From NCBI GenBank assembly GCA_904420585.1, contig CAJFVX010000049.1, positions 1 through 64,000 on the forward strand: a stretch of DNA of 64,000 bases. Direction: 5' to 3'. Position numbers and translations under genes: made by a program. Shown one piece after another: positions 25,772 to 33,600 of the stretch. Within the stretch, counting starts at the first letter, position 1. Each line of letters opens with the position of its first letter. Origin of the DNA: Candidatus Howiella intestinavium. GTDB lineage: Bacteria; Bacillota; Clostridia; Oscillospirales; Acutalibacteraceae. Below the pieces are notes generated by a model. That model had not been told where the DNA came from. It worked only from the letters and a program-made list of their open reading frames with translations, and did no database searches.

Positions 25772-26465
25772 AGGATTTATACTTGTACTGTCCATAGGGC
25801 TTGCTGCCCTCGTCCACATCGGTTATCACAAGGCCCAGCACGTTTCCCTCCACCCGGCGGACGCTCTCGGCCGCCTTCTGCAGTTCGTCGTAATGGGTCT
25901 GCTTCTGCCGGGCCACCAGCAGGACGCCCCCCGCCTTGTCGGTATACATGAGGGCGTCGGCCACCACGTTCACCGGGGGCGCGTCCAGAAAGACGTAGTC
26001 ATACCCGTCGGCCAGGGCCTTTAGCAGCTGCCCCATCCGTTCCGAGCCCAGCAACTCGGAGGGGTTGGGTGGGATGGGCCCGGCCGGTATCAAATCGATG
26101 CCGTCGGCCGCGTTGCGGCGGATACATTTTTCCAGGGTCTCCAGTCCCCCCAGCAGCTTGGACAGGCCGGTGGTATTGCTGACCCGGAATACCCGGTGCT
26201 GTACCGGTTTGCGCATATCGGTATCCACAAGGGCCACGCGGGCCCCCGTCTGGGCCATGGCCAGGGCCAGGTTGGAGCAGGTGGTGGATTTGCCCGAACC
26301 CGGTTCGGCCCCGGTAAAAATCACCGATTTTTTCGGCGACACTGACAGGGCGAACAGCAGGTTGGCCCGCACGGCCTTGTAGGCCTCCACAATCTGAAAT
26401 GGCGCCTGTCCGGTCAGGGGCAGGGCGGCCGCGCCTCTGCTTTTCTGCTTTTTATGGCTGAACAC
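25749..26465 (-). CDS. CpsD/CapB-type bacterial tyrosine kinase
   Basis: A cytoplasmic BY-kinase of 238 residues that pairs with CpsC. Walker A is AEPGSGKSTTCSN, Walker A' is VALVDTDMRKP, and Walker B is YVFLDAPPVN. The C-terminal tail YGQYKYKSYDYAYKN is a tyrosine cluster, the usual autophosphorylation site. The GTG start has AAGGAGG ahead of it. It overlaps both the CpsC-like gene and the CpsB-like gene, forming a phosphoregulatory cassette. Confidence 0.94.
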   Translation of the reverse strand: MFSHKKQKSRGAAALPLTGQAPFQIVEAYKAVRANLLFALSVSPKKSVIFTGAEPGSGKSTTCSNLALAMAQTGARVALVDTDMRKPVQHRVFRVSNTTGLSKLLGGLETLEKCIRRNAADGIDLIPAGPIPPNPSELLGSERMGQLLKALADGYDYVFLDAPPVNVVADALMYTDKAGGVLLVARQKQTHYDELQKAAESVRRVEGNVLGLVITDVDEGSKPYGQYKYKSYDYAYKN

Positions 26466-27162
26466 GCCGCGTTCCCTCCTTTATCCCGTACTGTGAAAAA
26501 CTGGGTATTTCTCCCAAAACCGGCAAATCCAGCCGCTGTTTTACATCCGTCTCCCCCTTTACTGTGGTATCCAGGGCAAAGCGCAGAACCACGGCTATCA
26601 CCGAAAGCGCCAGGAAGATGAGCGCCCCAAAGACGGTGTTCCGCTTCACATGGGGAGAGGCTGGCTCCGAAGAGGCTGTGGCCGGCGCCACCACCTCCAC
26701 CGACCCCGCCTTGACCACCCGCTGCAAAACTTCGGGCGCTCTGGCGGCCACCGCGTTGCAGATGTCCGCCGACAGCTGCGGATCCTCTGTTTCGGCTGAG
26801 ATGCGCAGCACCTCGGTTGCGCCCACCGGGCCGAACCGCAGCGCCTGCTTCAGCTCATCCAGGGTGATATGGCCCAAATCCGCCGCCACCTGGCTCAGCA
26901 CCGCGTCATTTTCCAAAATTACGGTATAGGTATCCACCAGCATCTGGGAAGCGTTCAAATCGTTTTGGTTGCGGTTCCCTGTCTCGGTGTCCTCCCGGTT
27001 GTTGTTTACATACATATCCAGGGATGCCGTGTATCTTTTCGGCAGCACATAGGCCGAAAGGGCAAAGGCCAGAAAAGCCCCGAGAACCCCGCCCAGCACA
27101 ATCCACTTCCACTTTTTCCGAATGGCGAAAAAAATTTCCCGCAAGGATATTTCCTGCTGCAT
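26452..27162 (-). CDS. CpsC/Wzz-type polysaccharide co-polymerase
   Basis: A 236-residue Wzz-domain membrane protein with two TM helices (about 20-40 and 184-205) flanking an extracellular domain, ending in the cytoplasmic segment that activates the CpsD-type kinase. It sets polysaccharide chain length. ATG 27162 has AGGAGCGG ahead of it; the longer ATG at 27309 adds 49 unconserved residues and is rejected. It is the first gene of the run that continues through to the sortase genes. Confidence 0.92.
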   Translation of the reverse strand: MQQEISLREIFFAIRKKWKWIVLGGVLGAFLAFALSAYVLPKRYTASLDMYVNNNREDTETGNRNQNDLNASQMLVDTYTVILENDAVLSQVAADLGHITLDELKQALRFGPVGATEVLRISAETEDPQLSADICNAVAARAPEVLQRVVKAGSVEVVAPATASSEPASPHVKRNTVFGALIFLALSVIAVVLRFALDTTVKGETDVKQRLDLPVLGEIPSFSQYGIKEGTRRVQP

Positions 27163-27392
27163 GCACGGATCCGCTCCTGTTCTTAAGTCATTCCAAAGGA
27201 CAGGGTTATTATAACCAGCAGATTCGATTTTACCATTTTTGGGTCGCCGGCCTTTGCGGTCCAGTCCGGCGTCCCGAAAGAATGTATCATAAACCGCATG
27301 TCCCGTCAATGGATTTTACACAACTACCAGAAACTACACTTTTTTGATTTTTTTACCAAAATACCAGTACATATACAAGGCATTGCGCATAA

Positions 27393-27430
27393 AAAGAAAG
27401 CGCTCTTCCCTGCGGAAAAGCGCTTTCTTT
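27393..27430. terminator. Bidirectional terminator
   Basis: AAAGAAAGCGCT and AGCGCTTTCTTT form a 12-bp perfect stem with T-runs at both ends. On the minus strand it terminates the GH51 gene region's upstream traffic from the exopolysaccharide operon promoter, or vice versa. Confidence 0.75.
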
Positions 27431-27451
27431 TTTTACAAACCTATAGAATGG

Positions 27452-29884
27452 TTACCGGGTAACAATCGTGACGTAGGAATAGGCGGGCAGTTCCAGCTCC
27501 AGGCCGTCGGCCGGCAGGGTTATATCCTTCGACACCGGGACAACCCGCTGCGTATCCTCCGCCGGATTGGCGTCCAGGACGTCGGGGGCGGTGAGCACCG
27601 TGAGGCAGGCGGTGCGGTCGCCGGCCTGTCCCTCCAGCGAAAGGGTCAGGCTGCGGGGCGCGTCGGTCAGGTTCAGCAGTTTGACCGATGTCCGGCTGCC
27701 CGTCTCATCCGTGGCGGCGGTTATATCCAGGCCCGCTGTATCCCCTTCTACGGTCATATCCGCAAGATAGGGCAGATGGGCTTCGGCCGCCATGCGGGTG
27801 ACATATCCCGGCGGCTGCAGCCAGGCCTTTTCGCTGTCCATAAACAGCAGTCCCTGGTCCCAGCCGTTGTCGTTCTGGCCGTCCACCTGCAGGGCGTTGG
27901 CCGAGCAGATAATGGGGAATATGTATCCCAGCCGCTCCCCCCGGTTGATGGCGTAGGCGTTGGACAGGGCCCGGTGGAGGTCGTGCTCATTGGCGTTGAG
28001 CTCAAAGCAGACCAGCCGGAACCGGGCGTCGGGGCAGATTTTCTTTAACTGGGCGTCCAGGGTGATGGATACGTCAAAGAAATTCACCGGATCCTGGGGC
28101 CGGCCGCTCCAGATATGGATGTCAAACCAGATTTCCCGGCCGTGGGCCGTGGCCAAATCCAGCATGGATTTATGGGGGGACAGGGTGGTGATGCCGGCGG
28201 CTGTGCCGGTGAGATGGTAAGGATCGGTCACCGGCTCCTTATAGTCGAAGTCGCCTACAATCAGAATCAGATCCGGGGCCTTTTCCCAGACCCCCGGCGC
28301 CATGGCGTTGAAGCGGGCGGCATAGGCCTCGTTGACCTTTTCCTCGTTGCCGAACTGCAAATACTGCAGTTTGTAGGGTGCCGGATGGCCCAACTCTATA
28401 CGCTTTTGTACAAAGGGGTTGCTCTCGTCGGTTCCCAGGGCAAAGTCGATGAAATCGGCCATATCCTCCGGCGTCTCATAGCTGTTGAAGTCGGGGACGG
28501 CGGGGATGTCCAGGGCCTCGCAGAGGGATAAAAACTCGGGGATGCCGAAGCCGTAGGAGCCCCAGGGATACCACCAGGACTTGAAAGCCGGCCGGGTTTC
28601 GGGGGCCCCCAGCATCTGCTTCCACTTATAGCCGGCGGCGTTGGCCATACAGCCCCCGAACCGCAGGACGGACACCTTCTGCTCTATCAACTTTTCCGCC
28701 ACATCCCGCCGGACGGGCAGGCCCTTAAAACGGCCCCACTCCCCGGGCTGCATAAAGGCGTATCCCAGGTCGACCTCCCCCGGCGCCCGCAGCTCGATGG
28801 ACAGACGGCCGGCCTTGTCGTTGCCGTCGGGGGTGAGAGTAAAGGCATATTTTTGGAAATCGCCGGGCGATACCTGCACCGCTGTCTCGGCATACTGCTG
28901 CTCCCCGTCGGCGCTCTCCATCACAAGGTAAAGGGTCGCCGGCGTGGCCGAGCGGGCGTAGATATACCCTTCGTAAGGCTTCCCGGCTGCAAAATGCATC
29001 CCCATGCGGTTGAGGCCCATATTGTTGATGCCAAAGGCCCCTTCCCCCCGCAGATAGCAGATGCGCTGGCTCTGCTTGCCCTTGTAAGGGTTCTTGGTGA
29101 CAAATTCTGTATTTCCCTGGGCGCCGCCCCTGACCGTCTCCTCCCAGGGGAAGGAAAGCTGGGTCTCATAAGTAAAGGCCGGGATCTCTATGCTGCGTTC
29201 GGCCTCCCCTTCCCGCCCGAAGCGGATATTTTTATATTTTACGCTGCTGTTCCAGGCCCGCAGGCAAACGCCTCCCTCTTTAATGGGATTGGGGTCGGTA
29301 TACCGCACGGCCTCCTTTCCGTTTACATAAACCGTCATGCTGTCCTCGGTCATGTCCACGGCCAGATTGACCCACTGCTTTTCAAAGGCTTCGCAAGAGT
29401 AATCCTTTATCAGCTGGAAATCGTGCTCGTGCTTAGCCAGCCGCAGGATGCCCTCGCTGTAGAGCCCCACCTCATAGCCGATGAAATTGTTGGCACCTTC
29501 CCGCACGTCGGACGTCTTGATGACAAAGCCGTTGGGGCCTTCCCCCTCCCAGTATATATCGGCCGAAATCCGGCCCGTGCGGCATTCGGTTCCCTCCAGC
29601 ACCATCTTGGGGCCGTCGTTCTGCTCATCCGAAACCAGGCAGTTTCCTCCCTGCCCGTCCGGCTCGGTCTTCCAGAAGCCTCCGCCGGCCCGGAACCCCT
29701 CCGGAATAATGGCTTCGGCCGGCTCGGCAAAGCTCTCCCCGAATATCATCTGGGACCAGATGCCGCCGTAGAGCTCATGGTTGACGTCTTCCATACAGGC
29801 GCCGTACAGGTAAGGGCTGATTTCCCCCACCCTGGTTCCCGGCTGCACCCGGACGGCGCAGATCTCTTTCTTTCCTTGCTGCAT
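27452..29884 (-). CDS. GH51 alpha-L-arabinofuranosidase
   Basis: An 810-residue retaining glycosidase that removes L-arabinose side chains from arabinan or arabinoxylan. The N terminus has GEISPYLYGACMEDVNHELY and a LamG-like region (about 60-220); the (beta/alpha)8 part has the catalytic acid/base Glu514 (QFGNEE) and the nucleophile Glu628 (VCFELNANEHD), followed by a C-terminal beta domain. No signal peptide is present, so it should act on imported oligosaccharides in the cytoplasm. The start at 29884 has AAGAAGGGATAAAC ahead. Promoter and a CATTAACGTTAATG operator lie upstream. Confidence 0.93.
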   Translation of the reverse strand: MQQGKKEICAVRVQPGTRVGEISPYLYGACMEDVNHELYGGIWSQMIFGESFAEPAEAIIPEGFRAGGGFWKTEPDGQGGNCLVSDEQNDGPKMVLEGTECRTGRISADIYWEGEGPNGFVIKTSDVREGANNFIGYEVGLYSEGILRLAKHEHDFQLIKDYSCEAFEKQWVNLAVDMTEDSMTVYVNGKEAVRYTDPNPIKEGGVCLRAWNSSVKYKNIRFGREGEAERSIEIPAFTYETQLSFPWEETVRGGAQGNTEFVTKNPYKGKQSQRICYLRGEGAFGINNMGLNRMGMHFAAGKPYEGYIYARSATPATLYLVMESADGEQQYAETAVQVSPGDFQKYAFTLTPDGNDKAGRLSIELRAPGEVDLGYAFMQPGEWGRFKGLPVRRDVAEKLIEQKVSVLRFGGCMANAAGYKWKQMLGAPETRPAFKSWWYPWGSYGFGIPEFLSLCEALDIPAVPDFNSYETPEDMADFIDFALGTDESNPFVQKRIELGHPAPYKLQYLQFGNEEKVNEAYAARFNAMAPGVWEKAPDLILIVGDFDYKEPVTDPYHLTGTAAGITTLSPHKSMLDLATAHGREIWFDIHIWSGRPQDPVNFFDVSITLDAQLKKICPDARFRLVCFELNANEHDLHRALSNAYAINRGERLGYIFPIICSANALQVDGQNDNGWDQGLLFMDSEKAWLQPPGYVTRMAAEAHLPYLADMTVEGDTAGLDITAATDETGSRTSVKLLNLTDAPRSLTLSLEGQAGDRTACLTVLTAPDVLDANPAEDTQRVVPVSKDITLPADGLELELPAYSYVTIVTR

Positions 29885-29901
29885 GTTTATCCCTTCTTTT
29901 G

Positions 29902-29915
29902 CATTAACGTTAATG
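29902..29915. promoter_or_regulatory. Candidate LacI-family operator
   Basis: CATTAACGTTAATG is a perfect 14-bp palindrome with the central CG typical of LacI-family sites. It lies 15 bp downstream of the -10 box of the GH51 promoter, a classic repression position. Confidence 0.6.
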
Positions 29916-29929
29916 TTTATGCCTATAGA

Positions 29930-29958
29930 ATTATACTATATTCGTAAAAGTTTGTCAA
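29930..29958 (-). promoter_or_regulatory. Consensus sigma-A promoter for GH51
   Basis: On the minus strand TTGACA and TATAAT, both perfect, are separated by 17 bases. The operator at 29902-29915 follows immediately. Confidence 0.85.
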
Positions 29959-29983
29959 CTACAAACTGTGCAAAACAAGGAAA

Positions 29984-30019
29984 GCCGCCGGCTGCTTACT
30001 TAGGAAAGCAGCCGGCGGC
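29984..30019 (-). terminator. Terminator after the DUF4352-like gene
   Basis: GCCGCCGGCTGCTT and AAGCAGCCGGCGGC form a 14-bp perfect stem with an 8-base loop directly after the lipoprotein stop on the minus strand. Confidence 0.85.
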
Positions 30020-30024
30020 AAGCC

Positions 30025-30540
30025 TTAGGCATTCTTTGCCACAGCAAAAGAGATGCAGTCGCTCTTTGTGACCTCCGGATGAAAGTCCACCTGAAAAACC
30101 TGCCAGTCCCGGGGAACCTCAAAACCCACAACCCCCACAATCCCGCCGTCCACCGGAACCGTGCCGTTGAGGGTGGAGTGGGAACCCCTCGCCGACAGGG
30201 CGTCGGTGCTGGGAGAGACCGCCTGGCCGTCCACCTTGCCTTCGAAGGAAAGCAGGGTGCTGATGGGCAACTCGGCATCCCGCAGGTTATCGATGCGGAA
30301 TTCCAGCAGTAAAAAGATGTGGCCTTCGGCTGGCTGGGCCGTATCACTTCCCGCCTCCTCCACATACTGCCGCAGGGTGACCCGGGTATCCAGTTCCTCC
30401 GCCGATTCTCCCATGCCGTATGTCCCTTCGGGCAGGCTGACCACTACCTGCGAGGATGTCGGAGGCGTATCCCCGCCCCCGCATCCGGTTGCCCCCAAAG
30501 CCAGCAGGACACATAGCATCAGCGTCCATATAATTTTCAT
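30025..30540 (-). CDS. DUF4352-type lipoprotein
   Basis: A 171-residue lipoprotein. The signal MKIIWTLMLCVLLALGATGC ends in a lipobox, lipidation at Cys20. The following part, with EGHIFLLLEFRIDNLRDAELPIS, DGQAVSPSTDALS and DGGIVGVVGFEVPRDWQVFQVDF, matches the immunoglobulin-like DUF4352 pattern used by many Gram-positive surface lipoproteins. ATG 30540 is preferred over 30549 (MADMKII), because the hydrophobic signal then starts directly. Function unknown. Confidence 0.8.
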   Translation of the reverse strand: MKIIWTLMLCVLLALGATGCGGGDTPPTSSQVVVSLPEGTYGMGESAEELDTRVTLRQYVEEAGSDTAQPAEGHIFLLLEFRIDNLRDAELPISTLLSFEGKVDGQAVSPSTDALSARGSHSTLNGTVPVDGGIVGVVGFEVPRDWQVFQVDFHPEVTKSDCISFAVAKNA

Positions 30541-30634
30541 ATCCGCCATCCTTTCCTGTTTTATACAGGTTTCATTATACCCTTCTTTGCCGCCAAACGC
30601 AACCAAGGCGTTTCAACGGGGCAAAAGGAAAAAG

Positions 30635-30675
30635 AAAGGGCGTGCCGCAGAATGTCATTCCACGGTACGCCCTTT
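30635..30675 (-). terminator. Terminator of the dockerin GH28-like gene
   Basis: AAAGGGCGTGCCG and CGGTACGCCCTTT pair with one G-U; on the minus strand the stem is followed by CTTTCTTTTTCC, a T-rich run. Confidence 0.8.
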
Positions 30676-30685
30676 ACACAGGGGG

Positions 30686-33600
30686 TTACTTTTGGCGTGC
30701 GATAACCCGGCAGACGGACATAACATCCTCAATGCGGATGAAGCCGTCCCCATTCATATCGCCGCGCAGCAGTTCCTGATCGTTGGGTTCCTCACCGATA
30801 TTCTGACGGGCAAGAATACGGCAGAGTCCCATGACATCAGTAATGTCTATCTTACCGTCGCCGTTCACATCACCCTTCGAGACCTCGGAAACCGTAACCT
30901 GCATGCTTACCGTCACATTGTCGGCGTTGGTAAAGCCTTCGCCGGCCGCCAGGGTGCCTTCCAGGGTATAACTGCCGGCGGCATTGCCGTTGTAGTTGTC
31001 GGTATTCCAGGTGACGACAGCTTGGGCGGTGGTGCCGTCGCTGAGGGTGACCTCTACCGTCTCGGGCAGGTCAAGGTCTTCCACAGCCGTGCCGTATGCA
31101 GCCGTGATGGCGTCGGGCGTCGTGACACCGGTGATGTAGGGCAGGGTTTCGTCGGCAACCGTAACCTGGACGGAAGCCTTGCAGCCGGCATCGTTGGTGT
31201 AGTCCGCGCTGGGGGCCAGGCTGCCCTCCAGGGTGTACACGCCGGCAGCATCGCCGTTATATCCACTGAAGTCCCAAGTGACAGCGGCCTGGACGGTGGT
31301 ACCGTCGCTGAGGGTGACCTCCACCGTCTCGGGCAGACCCAGGTCTTCCGCAGCCGTGCCGACTTCTGCCTGCAGGCTGTCCGGAGAAGTTACAGCGGAT
31401 ACATAAGGCATTTCGGCCAGGCCGTCGGGCGCAAGGGAGATATCCTCCACGTCCACACCGTCGGCAGCAACCAGACAGACATCCTGCAGACCCGCAATTC
31501 TTCCGCTCAGACGGGCCGTAACGGTCACGCGGCCGGTCTCAGTAAATTCCGTGGTGCCCAGGACCTCGCCGTCGGCGCTGCCGTCCCGCAGCTCTACGAC
31601 ACCGGCTTCGCTGACAACCGCCGTCAGGTCAACCGTATTGGCGCCGTCGGCAAACAGGACGTCTTTCACCGTATCCTGCTCACCGATAACCGGATAATGC
31701 AGCCGGCCGGTATCCATGTAATCCAGCTTGACGCTGTCAGACGCCACCACATACAGGTCATGTATGCCCTCTGCCCCGGTGAGGCGGACCGTCTTGGTCT
31801 GGTATGCAAATTCATCCGAGCCGCCGGCATCCAGCGTCCCAATCAGGGGGCCGTCGGCCGAATCCAGATGGAATTCCACCTTGGCGTCGGCCACGTCGGA
31901 AGCGTACCGTACGGCCATGCTGTCCACGCCGGTGCCGAAGTCCACCATGTTGTAGAAGGCCGCGTTGCCGCCGGTCAGGCGCACCACCATGCCGCCGTAA
32001 GCCGTTGCTTCACTCTCGGTGGCAAAGGCCGCGCCGCTGTTGTTGTAATAAACGCCGGGAATTTTGGAGGAGACGGTGCCTGCGATGCCATAGTTGCTGG
32101 CGTTATAAATGTGGCCCCGGCTCTTATCCTTACTGCCGGAAAGCAGCGGGTTGTTGGAATCCGTGGTAAAGCCCAGCTGACCCAGACTGCCGGCCGGGGC
32201 GGTGCTGCCATACATGCGGATGTTCTCGAAGGTTACGCCGCTGATGTTGGAGCCGTCCCGGCGGGAAACCATCTTGGGGCTGCTGGTGCTGCGGGCCAGG
32301 ACATTGATGTTCTTGACCACCACATTGCTGATCATGTCCCCGTCTACAGCCTGCTTGTTGTCATCCTGCAGGAAGCACTGGAACCACATCTTGTGGTCTT
32401 CGTTCTGCCGGGTGATGTTCTCCACCGTGATGTTGTCAAAGGTCACGTTGGAAATAAAGCCGTTAAACCGCTTATGATGGATGCCGAAGCCCACCGCGCA
32501 GTCGTAAACCGTGGAATTCTGCACGGTGATATTGGACTGGTTGTAACCGATGCCCTGGCCCACCTTGAAGCCATAGCAGCCGGTCCAGGCGATGCAGTCA
32601 TCAAAGAGGATGTTGTCGTTGACCGTCACCTTGCCCTCAGCTGAACCCCAGCCAGCGTTGATTTCAAAACCGTCCCGCTCGGTCTTGGTGGAATAGGGAT
32701 CGTCCCAGTTGATGCTGATGGAGTTGCGGACCACCACATCCTGACAGCCGTTGACATCGATGCCGTCGTCCTCACCGTAGCCCACGTTGTTGTAAACCTT
32801 GAAGTTTTCAAAGGTCAGGTGGTTGCTGAAAGCGGGTACCACGCACCATACGCCCGAACCCCGGTAGACGATACCGTCGGTGGAGAAGTAGCTGGTATTG
32901 ACGGGCGCCAGGCACTCCACGGCGTATTTCCAGGAGGAATCCTGCTTGAAAGTCAGGGCGTTGCCGTCCACCGTACCCCGGCCGTCCACGCTGGTGTTGA
33001 CCGTGTTGTCATCGGTGTAGACAAGGTAGGTTACAGCCCGGCCGATGGAGGTCTTGCGGCCCTTGGGCATCCAGTCCATATGGCGGGTAGAGCCCCACAG
33101 GATGGCGCCGCCCTCCAGATACAGCCGCACGTTGCTGCGCAGCATCAGGGAACCGGTCTGATAGACGCCGGCGGGCACATATACCACGCCGGGCTCCGAC
33201 TCGGTGCCGATGGCCGAAGCATCGTCGATGGCCTGCTGGATTACGTCGGTGACAATGTACTTGCCGGTGTTGTCGGCGTTATAAGGCTCCGCCGTTACAT
33301 CCAGGACGTTTTCAGCCTCTTTGTCGGGAACATCGGCAACAGGCGGGTCGGCAGTGAGCACCAGCCGGCGATTGTCGCCGTTAATGGAAATAATCAGGTA
33401 TTCGTCCTTTTCCAGGGTAAAGGTCAGGGTGCTGCCGCTGACCGTCCCCGTCAGCCCCAAGCTCTTGGGAGAGATGCTGTAGGAGTTAATGGACTCATGG
33501 AAGTTGACCCGTACGGTCACCGGGCCTTCCTTCATGGTAAACTCACCGTAGTCGTACTCATTGCCGAACTGGGTGATGGGCAGGTTCACGCCGTCCACCG

